The notes under the pieces are model-generated. The model saw only the letters and a list, made by a program, of their open reading frames with translations, did not search any database and was not told where the DNA came from. The translations under genes and the position numbers were made by a program. A stretch of 64,000 bases of DNA from Temnothorax longispinosus (lineage: Eukaryota > Arthropoda > Insecta > Hymenoptera > Formicidae), in contig NC_092360.1 of assembly GCF_030848805.1 (NCBI RefSeq), forward strand, positions 3,162,001-3,226,000. The letters are read 5' to 3'. Positions 11,084-24,209 of this stretch are shown here, piece by piece. The stretch's first letter is position 1, and every line of letters starts with the position of its first letter.

Positions 11084-14000
11084 TACCCCTCGACATGAAC
11101 TATAAATGTCCTTTTCGCGCCATTGAGGGTCCCGCGAAATTTAGGTGGATGCGAATATCCGAAAATTCGAATTCTCACTATGAATACAAATGTCCGATGG
11201 AGACCGCCTACGTAATATCTCGCTTATCTCGCTCGTTCGCTCGTATCGTAAGTCGTCGGTGTGTGGCGAGCTTTAAAGCCCGACACTCGCCGCGGCGGGG
11301 AAATGGTGCTACTCTGAATCACCGGCAGCCACGGCAGCACACCGACGATATTCCTTTCTGATCGATGCGCTCGCGACGATACGGCGCCTGCAGACCGTCC
11401 TTTCAGATACGCGCGGCCCGGCCTCGGACGAAAGCTGGTGCACGCGGACACGTTGCACGCCGCGGAGAAAACCGCGGTCGCGCTGAACGATGGTCGGCGC
11501 TATTATACGCGCCGGTCGATCGGGAAACGGTGATCGCCGTTGTTTTTTATGCGGAAGTAGATCGAACGAGGTGAAGCGTCCGCGAGATTGGAATCGAAAA
11601 TGAGATATGTGCGCATACACACAGCGGCACCGTTAAGGCCGCCTCGAAATTTCATCGATGCGAGACAGCATTTATGAAATACTCAATTAACATCCTCAAT
11701 CAGATACAATTAAGAATATATCTGTACCTTAGAGGTAAAGAATTGTATCTTTATTATTATAAATTCAGAGAAAACAAGGTTTAAAGTTTTAAATAGAGAT
11801 ATAATATATTTTTTTAGATATAAAATAAAAGTAGCGCCTTGATTTATTAAATTTTTAATAAAGTAATTTAACTGACATGTTTAATAGTACAACTACCAAT
11901 AACACCTGATTTAAAAATTATAGGCACTATAAAAATTTTCAATAGGTACAACTTTTTTTAAATATTGTATCTTAGGAACTAGTATATAATAATTATAGAC
12001 ATAAGACGCTTTACCATTAAACAACTTTTAAGCTCGTGTTATATTGAAAAATGTATTAACTCTACTTTAACAAACTTTTGACAAAAGCCCGGGAAAAAAT
12101 ACCTTTTATTTGTCCATATTAGTAGATATAATTATATATGATCATATAAGAAATAGAAATATAAACAATATTATATGGCTATATATGAGAATATATGATT
12201 ATATATTCTTATCAATGGAGATACAATTTTTTACCTCTAAGTCTAAGATATAGAAATAGAAAAGAATATTTGCAGAATTGAAAACGAGACTAAAATAGCA
12301 TGTTCGCGCTAATGCAATTTTGGAATTCCTAGTATGAAAATTATTAGGATGTGTTACATAATTTTCTACGAAAATTATAATCGTTAATCAGCAAAAATTG
12401 AGATATATGTATAAGTAATAAATATATATTTAAAAACATAATATATGTATACCTATATACATATATGTTGATTAAATATGATATAATGTTATAATAATGA
12501 CGGAAGCGAAGCAGAAATGACGGAAATAACGATAGAAGAGACTGGATGACATATTAAATTTGCCATTAAACGTTTACTATCCCAGTTTTCCATAATGGAT
12601 TTCTAGTGTAGCGAATTTAATAAACGTTTTGATACCACAATGACGTCAGTATTGTTCCGCCCGTCAAAATGGTGCTGCGAGAGAAAACGTGTCAGCTGGG
12701 ATATAATAAACTTCTGGAACGCACGCATGTTCATAAATATTGACAGCCAGCCGACATAATTATTAATTACCTCGTAATTACTCGCGCATTTCATTAGGGC
12801 CGTATTTGCTTTGTGGAACTGGAATGTGACAAGCGGCTTTTGAGCTTGTTATATGCATTAAAATAATTCAACAATGTATTATGCGAATTAATGTTTCAAT
12901 AATATAATAATAGCATGCTAAACTTATATATATGTAACGTTATAATTTCGTTCTCCGTAATACAGTTGCAAATAATTAAATTAAAACAATTAATGGTAAA
13001 AAACATCATTGTGAATTGTAAAATAATATATTGGATGGCTCGATAAGCGCAATTTGTCTGCATTAATAATGGACCTTTAATCAGATAAAGCATACATTCC
13101 GGGTGTAATTTAAATACATATAATTACACTCAATGCAAATTTCTCAAGCAAAATTATCATCTCCAGATATACGTATTGTTATTAACAATCTAATTTTATT
13201 TATTATCATTTTCTATCTACAATACATACGTGTCTTTGTCCAAAATGAATATATCACCGTGAAATTGCGGCACTCAGTAAACATTGCATAGTATTTGGCA
13301 AATAGCTATTTGGTATTTAGACCATCAAAGTGATTTTAATTATCAAATAGTTGCGAATACAAAGTGCAGCACTTTACAAACTGTTCCACGTGTGCATGTC
13401 ATGTGTGTTACCGTTCACTTATAACGATATATTTATTTAATAACAACTATTTTGAATTTCTTTAACTGATTTTCGTAACTGTCTCTGGACCTGATAAAAA
13501 AATCATTGTTATTTTCTGTTTCTGGAAGATTCCTGCAGAAACAGTTATTTCCAATAATTAAAGTTCCGTCAGTGGGTCAAAAATGGCTCATTTTCAACAT
13601 CTTCCATTGGAGCATAATCGCGAAGGATAAACATTCTCTGAGCGTTCAGTTGATATATAAAATTCAAATTATTAAAACAAACTATTAAAACTTACACATG
13701 ATCTTTTCGTAAAAATCGAACAACGCGAAACCCGGAGTTCGAATTGTGTCTCAGGAGAAACATCATTCGAGTTCTTCGCGCAAATCGCGATCACATATGT
13801 GTCGTCACGAATATCAAATTGACCCTTGAGACCCATATATCTATTCTATTAAATCGCGTTTCAAGACGCTTCAGCTGACTTTCTTAGCGATTATATAAAT
13901 GTGAGCCTAAGCTTGAAAAGCCAATAAAAACCTTATTTGTTTTGAGAAACTTACAAAATTATAAGAATACAAAATTATTTCTGTGTCATAGGATATGCGC

Positions 14001-15492
14001 GACGCCGGCCGCGGTCTGTTACGAAAACTGAATAATGCATCACGCTGATATATAATAAGATGTTAAATCAATTGATTGAAAACGTGTTAAATCGTTGGAT
14101 AAATAAAGCTAAGAAAAGTGAGAGAATAGAATATATATACAACCTAATTAGCTGACGTCGCTGTCTATGGGAGATGAAATTGGTCGAAACGTGGGATGGA
14201 CTCGCGTCGAACGGAAACTCGCATTAATCCGCGGCATTATGCACTTCCCATTTTCCGCCACCGCCACCCTCGTTGGTTCCGTTCCCTTACTACCCGCTTT
14301 TCGCTTCATTTCGCCGACTCGCGTTTATGATATGGCGATATTTACCGTGATGGCGTACGGCCAAACAGGGAGAAGCCGGTCATTTGCCCGATGTGCCGAT
14401 ACACTACGGCCGGACATCAAAAATACGAAAAACGATCATACATTTTCATTTTAAAGCTAACTCCAAGAATCGAAGATTCGACGCTCAACTTGCGTGATTA
14501 AATTCCGCGGGAAATTATTTATCCCGCGTCTTCTTCAATTTATCCGTCGTGGGAATTAAAAGTTGTTCGGCAACCAAGAACCATTTTTATTTTAGTATTG
14601 CCTCTCTTTAAACATTTTACACCTAAGATTGCAATTGTTGTGATTATTTACGTATTGCCTGTGCATTTATTCCTACAGAAATTTAGTTTCTCATTCGTAA
14701 AATTCCAAAAAAAGTCGTAATTTTATACAAAATGTCGAAAAATATTATTACAATTATTATCTTATTGTTGTATACATCACTATTATATGATTTTATAAAT
14801 ATCGTGTTGAATTTAAAACAAATAAATGTTTTTGTTTATTTGGTTTACTAATAATTTTGAAATTTTGCGTGTCATTTCCGTAACTTTAAGTTTTCTCATT
14901 TGTTTGTTAACTTTAAAGTATCGCGAATAATAGTTAATTAAGTAAAAATTATTAATTAATTTACTTTACAATATTTAAAAAATTGTAAAATTTTTTTTGG
15001 AATGTGGGATCAAAAATAATGTTAACTTCTCTCTCATCTGTATTTAACCAATTTAAATTTAAATATCCAAATTAAAGTAAAATTTTGCGATGTACTTGCT
15101 GTAAGTTGTCTTTATTATAAGATGCAATTCTACTTTGAATAAAATTATTTTTATTTTTCATTCTTGAATTATTTGGTTTTTCAAATTTTTCACGAATCAG
15201 CGATTCTGCTCAATGTTTGTGTAGAAAGTAAAGTTACTATAATGCCTAATTCTGATGAAGATTTAATTTAAAACAGAATTTACTCGCCGAATTATCTTAT
15301 CTGAATTATCGTACAAGCAGCGTCATCTGACGACGAGAGCGCAAGACTGCGCAAAAAGGTTGAGGCGGTTGTTTGTTGCCGACAGTTGCTGATGATTAAT
15401 CTCCTAACCTAAAAATTTACGCGGTATCGTTACTGTCGTTGGAGAGTGTGGTGCGATCGTGGATCGTTCGGAATCTAGTCCAGAGAAGGGAA
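11084..15492. other. Intergenic DNA with two CpG-rich islands
   Basis: 11220-11640 and 14160-14450 are GC- and CpG-rich with overlapping open frames on both strands. They look like promoter or exon islands, but no frame is supported by splice sites plus similarity. The rest is AT-rich with nothing recognisable. Confidence 0.4.
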
Positions 15493-16622
15493 ATGAGCGA
15501 TGCCGAGCTTCAGGAAGAAGAAAGAGAAGTTTTACTCTCGATATACGACGGCGATCCGGCTTTCAAACAGCTAACACCCACGATATTTCAATACAAGGTG
15601 CAAGGATGTCTTTTAATTCGTATGCTCTTCTTTCATAATTTCGCCACTTCTCTCTAAAATAATTCGGCATAAATTGTAACAGTACAAATGTCGAGGATGT
15701 TTGTATTAAAATAGCTGTCCATTTGGATACAAAAAGTATCTCTACTTTATAGTTTCACCTTATGCGGTTAATGCACTTTCCCCTTGTATCTCTTCATTCA
15801 GAGTTTAAACAATGTAAAAAGTTTATTTAGTCTTACAATTATGAAAGAGGAAAAAAATGGTCAGCACACGTACGCACTTAATTTCAATCAGAAGACAAGT
15901 GTTTCTTATTTGCATGTCAAACTAATATTGTATTGCGATAAATTGTATGTATTAGCTATATGACAGTGATTGTTTACATAGTATGGAGAAGATAACGATG
16001 TAAAATCATTTCTACTGGAAATTTCATGGGGCGCAACATATCCTATGGAAAAGCCGACCATCAATATGGATACATTTTACAATAAACATATGTAAGTGCA
16101 GCCAAGCGACCGCTCAACTATTCTCGCTCATTCAATTACTTTGATTAAAGATGAATAATTGGAATATACAGTGTGCAAGAGGTAAAGGACAAGGTGGTGA
16201 GTCACTTAGAGGCAGAGGCTGACCAGTGGTTAGGTAGCGCTATGACGTATACGTTATTTCAGTCTGTCCAAGAACATTACATAGACTTAGTCTGCATGCA
16301 ACCAGACTCAATCACTGATATAAATTCGCATACTAGTAAGCTGAAAATTACAGAAGAGAATCAACAGGTATACATATTGCATGGAATATCAGTTTGCTAT
16401 TAAACGATACATTACAAATTATTGCAAGCGAAATTGTATTTAATTGTGTTTAAGGCTGAAGAAACGATAAAAAAACCGAGGAAGGAACATTTGAGTAAAG
16501 CCCAGAAGCGTAGGCAGTGGTACAAAGCGGATGGCAAAGGTGAAAGACAGCGAGGCTGGAACTGGGTGGACATAGTAAAACATTTATCACAGACTGGCCC
16601 GAGAACGGAGGAGGAATCATAG
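15493..16622 (+). CDS. RWDD4: RWD domain-containing protein 4
   Basis: Four exons: 15493-15597, 15982-16091, 16172-16367, 16455-16622; 192 aa against about 188 in vertebrates. The N-terminal RWD domain (about residues 1-110) shows the family pattern E-x-LLSIYDGD..F.QL.P..FQY, then EISWGATYP and GSAMTYTLFQ. The conserved basic tail has LSKAQKRRQW followed by GWNWVDIVKHLSQTG, which is diagnostic of RWDD4. I chose the ATG at 15493 rather than the in-frame one at 15439 because family members start directly before the acidic ELQEEEREVL helix. All phases agree (0, 2, 0). RWD domains mediate protein-protein contacts in ubiquitin and translational-control proteins; the exact role of RWDD4 is poorly defined. 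Its 3' end faces that of RUS1. Confidence 0.9.
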
Positions 16623-16680
16623 CTTAAGACCATATTTTGTACAGTATGAAAAACGTGTTATATTTTTATAAATTGTTGGA

Positions 16681-16686
16681 AATAAA
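16681..16686 (+). terminator. Poly(A) signal of RWDD4
   Basis: AATAAA about 60 bases after the RWDD4 stop codon. Confidence 0.7.
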
Positions 16687-16819
16687 ATCATTTCCTTATC
16701 TATTTTTCAAAGTGGCCTTGGTCTCATATTATTAATCATTTTCCGATTACAGTAGTCAAGTAAGAAAAGTTATTTGAATAAAGAACAATCAGCAATTTTA
16801 AGCATAATTGTTTTTCATT

Positions 16820-16825
16820 TTTATT
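16820..16825 (-). terminator. Poly(A) signal of RUS1
   Basis: AATAAA on the minus strand, 17 bases past the RUS1 stop. The two convergent genes therefore end within roughly 150-200 bp of each other. Confidence 0.65.
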
Positions 16826-16841
16826 ATTATTCACGTTGTCC

Positions 16842-18982
16842 TTATTGTTCACTATTATCCATGTAAAGTCTCCATGCATCAACTGCCAGCAAATTTGTTC
16901 CTGTTTTCCATCCTAGAATTATTAGTTACGAGTATATATTTGTACTTAATGTTGAAAATCATTATTGACTTAAAATTGAAATTACGTACCATTCATTTCT
17001 AGACTGTTAAGGAATGCTTTATATTCATTAGAAACGATTATATCTGCGGCACCGATACTTTGGATAGTTACAGTCGACATTTGTGTGGTGCTATTTGGAT
17101 TCGCAAATGTCTTGTGCAGGATATATACATACAGTAATGGATACGATATTTCAGATGTCTCACATTTCATCAATATGTCCTGTATAATGTTGTAGTATAG
17201 TTGTAATAAAATGTATATAGTGACAAAAGATATAAAAAAAGCTTTGATTCCTTACTATTGGTATTTTTCTTGCTATACACAGGTAGAAAGCACACGTGGA
17301 AGCATAAAAGTACGCTTCCAGTATTTCAATAGGTTGGATATGTCTCTTAAGAGTTATAAAAATATTCCTTTTTTCAATATCTATCGCTATTATATACATT
17401 TTATTTTCAAAGAATTTTAATAAATATTCTTTTTCTGTGGATGAAATTATATTTCTCTTCAGGATACTTCCAAATGATACTCCAATTTTTATATCAAAAC
17501 CATGTACGTTTCTGGCTAGAAATAATATCCACAAATTGTTAGAAATTTCTTACTAGTGAAAATAAATGATTAGATAATTTTAATGTCTTACTAGGATTTT
17601 TAAGTAGAAATACTGATTCTTCTTTATTCACTTGTGATGGCTCGAGAATTTGCTCGTTCATCATGTAATTTTTAACGATTATAGCCAGACGATCTTCATT
17701 GAGTGTATCTAAACACAACGCTTTAACCGCCGAATAATTTGCATAGAGATGGACTGCCACCAGGAAGAGATACAATTCTAATAAATATCTATATGTACAT
17801 CATTTCAGCATTATTAATAGTATTTATAACAGCGATCAGACATAATAAATGTACTAGATACATACTGTCCATCGTGGAATAAAGACAATATAAAGATCCC
17901 AAAGAATGATGCAATTAGATTTACACAAGTCTCTTGACTCCCATCTTTTGCGGAGACATCTGCCACATTATTTTGTATCGCCTATAACAAGAAAGCAATC
18001 TTTAGTATAGAGCTATGATGTGCGTATAAATAATTATTCACCTGATGATGAATCAGTGCTGTTCTCGTAGCTCCACCAGCAACACCGACAATGGACTTCA
18101 TCGTCGTTGAGACACACAGAATCACAACAGAATATGAGGAAAAATATGGCACAAGTAATTCTATCCCTTTGGCTACGTCGTCCAAGATATCGGCAAATAG
18201 CCTCCATTTTTTACATTGTCCATCTAATTCAGTTCTATAACAGAAAAAAAACTTCGTTATCAAGCATTACAACATAACAAGTGTGTAACAACTATTCTTA
18301 GAGAATATCTAGTCTTGTCTGTGTTCTTTACCCATTCCACCATGCAAACATTATACTGCCAATCATTCCAGTGCCACTCTTCAGGATCCAGGTTATCGCT
18401 GCTGCTAAGGGTGTAGCATTTGACTCTCCGACTCCTATCCCTTTCATTATGGAATGCGTCGTCAGGGTGCCTGTTATGGTGCTCGCAAAGGCCTGTAAAA
18501 AGTTAATTTCATCTTCGTGAGTCATCTCGTTCATAAAACGTAAGACAGGAAAGAAGAAAAACCTCATGTATATATCATTACAATACAAAAAGATTATCTG
18601 CAGTATCAAACAAACACATATGTAAACATATTTACTCGGAGATTTAAACCAACCTGCACCGTGTCCCATATCTGATACGCCGTGTAGTCAGGATGCACGC
18701 TGTTCGGATACCCTCGCGGCAGGAATATCTGTTTGAGGACGGACGTGATCCGGGAACGAATGGCCCGCAACTCCGTGGGGCCGAGTTTTGCCTCGATCGC
18801 GATGAAACCATCTGCTCAACAAGTGTCAACGCGCGATCAACGCAAGGTTAAGACGTGGCAGCTGTGATATGATCGACGATTTGATCGATTATCATCGGGC
18901 ACATAACGAATACCTTACCTTCTGACCTTACGTAAACTGTCTCTTTCTCATTCCCGTAACTTTCGCGAAACAGAACGCGCAT
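16842..18982 (-). CDS. RUS1: RUS family member 1 (DUF647, C16orf58 homologue)
   Basis: Nine exons on the minus strand: 18982-18919, 18811-18654, 18492-18332, 18234-18042, 17981-17855, 17777-17592, 17515-17256, 17179-16990, 16912-16842. Together they give 469 aa, essentially the length of human RUS1 (468). Hallmarks in order are FLPRGYPNSVHPDYTAYQIW, VQAFASTITGTLTTHSIMKG, FAWWNGTELDGQCKKWRLFA, VGVAGGATRTALIHHQ, NNVADVSAKDGSQET, LYANYSAV and the terminal GWKTG..L.VD.WR. The central DUF647 part is hydrophobic and membrane-associated. RUS (root UV-B sensitive) proteins are conserved across eukaryotes and linked in plants to vitamin B6/UV-B responses; the animal function is unclear. One donor (GTACAT after 17855) is weak, but it is the only choice that keeps frame and expected length. 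Confidence 0.93.
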
Positions 18983-20032
18983 ATTCGCGAGAAGAACAGC
19001 AAGAATTCACTCGCCAGCTCGTCGCCACGTTCGCCCTGTATGTACATACGTACTGCACGTCGTCTGCTTTTAAATACACGCTTCTCCTAGGCAGTCATAA
19101 GTCAATTAAGTCATGATATTTGTCGAAACTTTTTGGAAGAATTTATTATTACAAAGAAATTAATTGAAACCGAGACTTGTTCTTTAATACAAAATTTATT
19201 AAGATTATAAACTATAACAAAACAATTTTTTAATTAAAAATATACATTTCAAACTTAGTTAAACGCATTTTTCTCCGTTTTTTTTTTGTTTTGCAATGAT
19301 AATTCAAATACAGAGGCTTGAATCGACTTGAAAAAAATTGAACATGTTTACAATATGTATAATTTTGGACTGAACCTCTAAAAATTCTGTGCAAAACTAT
19401 AATAGTTTTTAAGAGAAAAAAATCAAACAGTTCTTTTTTTTCAGCGGAAAGTAATTAATTTTTAATAAATTATAATTAAATAGAAATGTGAATAAAAATA
19501 ATTTTATTAATTTTATTACTTTTATTTAAAAAATAATATAGAGGTATTAGTTAAAAGTTATAATTGCTAGTAATATATATATATAAATTCAATCGGTACA
19601 ATTGTCTACAGCAATATTTCTGGCTCGTTATCCCTAATAATCTAATCTTTCTTTTCATGTATGTGTCAAACAACAAAAAATTAATTTAATTTTAAATTAA
19701 TTATAATTTGAATAGAATTAGTTTTATTAATTCTATCCACAAAATAGTATGACATGTTAATTGCTGGTTACGAGTAATGCAACCGGCAGAGTTGCATATA
19801 GCCAAGATTTCTGCTCGTATATAACTCCCTAATCTAACCTTTCTTTCTATATGTGTTAAACAAGCAACCAAAAATTAATTTTTAATTGATAAATGAAAAT
19901 GTGGATAGAATTAATAAAATTAAATAATAAAATTAATTCTACTCACGTTCTAATTTATTAACAATAAACACGCAAATAACAAAGTATACAGGATCATATA
20001 TACTAACAATAAGTATAACGATACTTGACAAG
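18983..20032. other. Intergenic, with a degenerate tandem duplication
   Basis: About 18983-19080 is the promoter side of RUS1. 19610-19945 contains two diverged copies, about 195 bp apart, of a segment with CTAATCTWWYCTTTCTTTY and AAAAATTAATTT, including an inverted TTAATTCTATCCAC motif. No coding signal. Confidence 0.5.
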
Positions 20033-21770
20033 TTAACATCCTCGACCGTTATTCTTTGCTGTGTTTCTTTTATTTCCAAATATCGCGCCAGCATCGCCGA
20101 TTATTCCGTTTAATTCGGCGATGCACGAATCTAATCTTTCCTTGATTTTATTTACGTCGCTCCTTCTATCAACGCTTGCAGTTGCAATGGTCTTCCGTCC
20201 ATTACTCGAATCCATTTGACGATCGATGATTTTTACGCTTTGTGAATTATCTTCGCGTTTACGAGCGCCGTTCACCCTTTTACCTTCGTAACTAAGTCCA
20301 GGCGCAATTTCTTCTTTATGATTTCGAGATTCGGGTCGTAATCTATTTTGTTGTGTCTTTGAATCATTTTTATGCGTTAAAGCTCTTCTCAGCCGTAGCT
20401 TTGCAAGAAGATTTATTTTCACTTTGGGATACTTCGAATCGTCATTGTCTTTCGAATTTCCGCCGTCATGCATATTTTGCATTTGCAGTTCCTTATTATC
20501 ATTCCCATAAGTAATCCTTTCTATTTTCTCCTCATCAATCTCCTCGAATTTTTCTTTTTTCGCATCTGTATCACACGTCGATTTTATTTCTTCTTTAATC
20601 ACATTACGAGATTCGTCGCTAATTATTGTTGTACCTGATGGCGATCTGTTTACTTCATTTCGCGATGCAACATCATTCGCTGGAGATTTTTTCTTCTTTA
20701 CTTTTCGCGCGAGATTGTGTCTTCTCGATTTCGATTTAAAGCAGTTGATGAAAAGAGATCGGCCTGCGTGTCTACACCCGATCGAGGCGTATTGTACGCC
20801 TCTGGAAATTCTTTTCCTCTTAATTTTGGATACAGAAACATTCGCAGGGCTACAGCCCGTCTCGCTAACAACGACTTCGTTTTGATGCTCGTTAAGCTTC
20901 GTCGGCCTCTCATTTGCAACACGTAAAGTTTTCGCATCCCCAGCGTCTCTTACGTTTCTCGGTTTCTCGTCGGTTTCTTTTCCGGATTTTTCGGCGTCCG
21001 AAATGGACTTTCGATACGTTCCCAACGGTTCAGACACGCGCGATCTATTTGGCCATTCATCATCTTCGATTGATTTATCGTCACGCGGGTAATCCTCTTT
21101 AAATACGGCTGCCTCGTTTGCTGCTTCTACTTCCCGCGCACGTTTCGCAAATGATAAACGAGCGGATAAATCAGTGCCGCTTGGCGAATCGTCCCCCTTA
21201 AAATTTCTTCGCGGCTCGTACCGTGCACCCGTTCGATTTTCTTCGTTTTCCGTCGAATGATTAACTCCCGCTGGTATTAAACTAAGACATGAAATGTTTC
21301 TTCATGCGTGAAATATTAATCAGTAAAATATTATATATAGGTTACAATTAATAGCGTTTTTCATTGGTAGAACTGGTGCGCACTCAGTGCACATTAAAGC
21401 CGTTGTACACTGATTTAATCTCTAATATTTAAAGTAAAATGCAAATATTTCGACTGATAAAATATCCAGTACATATTTTACCAAATAGTGCAATAAAGAA
21501 TATTGAGGATTTCATGATTTAACCCGTTTATATTAAACATACATTTTATATACGTTGGTTTGTGTACGACGGCTTTAATGTGCACTGAATGCGCACCAGC
21601 TCAGCCAATGAAAAACGCTATAAGTTAATTTGCTCTAATTATTTCAAATGTAAATTCTACAGCGTAGAATGTAGATCATGTTACGATGAAACCAGCAAAG
21701 AATACTTTAATAATTATATAAAGATTAATTTTTTGACGAGTTTGGTTGCTTTAAGGAAAAATATACTTTA

Positions 21771-21810
<40 letters not shown>

Positions 21811-22105
21811 GTACTTACAACATATTTCAAGTATTAAAGATATAGATTTACACCTATTTATTTACAAAAAAAATTATTGCTGAAAAATATTTCTTAATTC
21901 CTCGTTGATCATACCTTAACGAGTTATGCGTCACAATTGAAGAGATTATGTTTTCATTTTTTAATGTGACTATTTCTTCTCGTAATCGCAAGATCCTGAC
22001 ATTTAATTTGGCCACAGCAGCGACGATATTATCGATGCTAATTTCTGCGTTCTCAGATGACCAGTGATACGAATTGGAAATTACTCCGTTTGCATGCGTA
22101 TCCAT
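20033..22105 (-). CDS. Unrecognised 479 aa protein: N-terminal coiled coil, long Lys/Glu-rich region
   Basis: Two exons, 22105-21915 and 21281-20033, joined by TTAAG|GTATGA and TCTTAG splice sites with matching phase. Residues about 22-60 form a likely leucine-zipper-like coiled coil (IDNIVAAVAKLNVRILRLRE, then EIVTLKNENI). Residues 65-440 are hydrophilic, charged and rich in K, E, R, N and S, with KKKK-type basic clusters near VKKKKSPAND that could act as nuclear signals. The last 50 residues contain a second amphipathic stretch (VNKIKERLDSCIAELNGIIG). No enzymatic motif or known domain was recognised. A 270 bp MITE sits in the single intron. The gene is divergent from the plus-strand gene at 22533. 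A poly(A) signal lies at 19954-19959. Confidence 0.65.
21351..21622. mobile_element. MITE with about 58 bp terminal inverted repeats
   Basis: Left and right ends are inverted copies starting TAGCGTTTTTCATTGG and including CTGGTGCGCA, CAGTGCACATTAAAGCCG and GTACAC. TA flanks both sides, suggesting a TA target. It lies in the intron of the 479 aa gene. No coding content. Confidence 0.85.
21770..21811. repeat. (TA)n microsatellite
   Basis: Uninterrupted TA dinucleotides inside the intron of the 479 aa gene. Confidence 0.85.
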
Positions 22106-22532
22106 ATCAGCTACTTTTTAAAAGGAAAATAGTTTGCTAAAATAATCAATACTTTGGTAATATTTAATACTTAACTGATAGTATAATAACAATCTAATAT
22201 AATAATAAAATTACATTAGTAACATTACTTCACAAAAAATGTTATTAAACCTTAACGTCAAGTAATTTTATTATCTATCATTTTGAAAAGTATAAGTTTC
22301 TCTAGTTATATTTCTCTCCTAACTGCTGGAAACAGCATAAATTATTAATCAGCGATGCGTCTTGCTTGAAAATAACGTCGCATCGCTTAAATGTCAAAAT
22401 GTGAGTGATCTTCACACCGAAGATCATTCACTCGATTTTATAGGGCAACTAAATTTTTAAGAAAAATTAATAAGTAACAATGAAAGAAAATAGTAAATTC
22501 AAGATGTAATCAGTGCGTTATCGAGATCCGAG
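22106..22532. promoter_or_regulatory. Shared promoter interval of a head-to-head gene pair
   Basis: 427 bp separate the two divergent start codons. A small hairpin lies at 22402-22432 (TGAGTGATCTTC/GAAGATCATTCA, one mismatch). No TATA or known operator was recognised. 5'UTRs must lie here; start sites are unknown. Confidence 0.4.
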
Positions 22533-23582
22533 ATGGCTGAGGATAATGTCGACGATATCCTGGTGCGCCTCGAAGAGATCGAGAAGCTGCAGACGGAACT
22601 TCGGCATTTGGTACCGCGAGTCACGAGTAGCTCGTCCAGACACGCCATCAGACACCAGGATCTATCCCGCGATTCGCCCGCGTCGATCCGTTTCCCATCC
22701 CTCTTCACGTTTCCCGTGATTTCGAACTTTACGTCAACCTCGAAGAACGATCGTGTGCAAAAATCAGCTGCGCGGTTGAATCTCAACAGCAAATCGTTGA
22801 GCGGCAACCGACACTCGACGGCAAATCTGAGAAACGCAGGAGAATCTTCTCGAAGTGGAACGAGGGAGACGAATGTCTTTAAGAATCTGTTGAAAAGCAA
22901 CAACAACGTCACCATCAGCTCACACGCGAGAGATTCTTCGGCCTCAACTTCCGTGGCAGATTCGAGGGCAAGGAGCGGTATCGTAAATCGAGTAGTCAAG
23001 TATCCGCAAGAAGCAATGAAAAAGAGATTAAAGAGCGATACGTCGAAGACCGCAGCCAGAGATAAAACGCAGCGTATAACTGGCGAGAGATCCAACGTGC
23101 ATATATCCGGAAATGAAAATGTGAACTCAAGTGAATGGAGTATATTTTAAGTTTCTGTTGATTTTTATTATTCATTAAAATTGTTTATTATTAATCAGAT
23201 TTTATTTTCTCAAACAAAGGGATTTTATATGTTTTTTTCTTTTTTTTCTTCCGACTTCAAATTATTAATTCCTTAGATTCTTTCGATTCTTGCGTTTACA
23301 ATACGCTCGTCTGTACAGATATCGGACATTCCGGTTCACGGGACAGAAGCTACGCAATCACGAGGCGCATGTCTAAGAAGTCGGGATTATGACAGAAGCG
23401 GCACGCTTATCGAGCGAATTATAAACAAACTGAACTATTGTTTCGTAGACAACAAGAGGGTGACCGTCCCATATCATCATCTAGGGAATAAGACACCCAG
23501 AAGAGTGCAGATATTACATTCGATTAATGGAACGGAAACTCCACGATTACATGAGTCTGCGGCGAAAATGTCCGTCAATTAA
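22533..23582 (+). CDS. Unrecognised protein of about 283 aa with N-terminal acidic coiled coil
   Basis: Exon 1 starts at 22533 and opens with an acidic amphipathic helix (MAEDNVDDILVRLEEIEKLQ, then TELRHLVPRV), followed by a Ser/Arg-rich low-complexity region with about 150 basic and polar residues. Exon 2 begins after CTGTACAG at 23319 and stays open for 87 codons to TAA at 23582. It carries a more ordered-looking segment (SGTLIERIINKLNYCFVDNK, then RVTVPYHHLGNKTPRRVQ). The phase-0 donor GAAAAT|GTGAAC at 23120 fits exon 2; an alternative donor at 23130 would end quickly at a TGA. The second exon lacks an ATG, so simple ORF finders miss it. Family unknown; divergent partner of the 479 aa gene. 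Confidence 0.55.
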
Positions 23583-24187
23583 CAATATGATGCTTCAAAA
23601 AATTAATTAAAGATATATAAAATAATGCTGCAAGATAAAGTAACATAGCTTTCGAGATTTTAATATATAAAAGCGGATATAATTCTATTATAATTATGCA
23701 TCCAATTTGGAATTAGAAAGCATGAGTTGATGACATCTATTGCACAAATAAATTACGATCAATTATATCTCTAATCTCAAAGAATTAAACATTATTTATT
23801 AATTTACATTTACTTTATTCTCTATGCATATGCTTCAAGTCCGTTTTGAGAACGTGAGACTTAATCAATTAACAACCAGTGAACTGATGCTCGCCGAAAA
23901 TTTTTCGGTCTTGAAACACAATTTTAGTTTTGCCGAAACAGTAAGTATGTGGATTTAATGTTCGCTCTGAGTTGGAATATAAAAATTCACACAAAAATAT
24001 TATTATCGAAACAAACATCCTGTCACGGCTCTTATAGCTCTTTGTAATTTAGGTGATTTCTAATTGTGTTAACCTTCTTTTATTAATTATATTAAAGATA
24101 TATTTCGTAGCGTGTGTGAATCGGGCCGGGTTTTTCGTTCATGCACGGCAAATCCAGTATCAGTAAAATACTTAATATAAATAAAAA
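23583..24187. other. Intergenic AT-rich sequence
   Basis: Contains a possible AATAAA at about 23748 for the upstream gene. Nothing else recognised. Confidence 0.4.
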
Positions 24188-24209
24188 AATATACCGTTAG
24201 TTGCCCGTA

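Noticed and set aside
16412..16633. 73-codon minus-strand frame over the RWDD4 last exon
   Set aside because: Antisense shadow of the RWDD4 exon, which is supported by the family signature GWNWVDIVKHLS.
22499..23095. 198-codon minus-strand frame
   Set aside because: Mirror of the plus-strand gene at 22533; the plus frame has the better start, a plausible splice donor and a continuing second exon.
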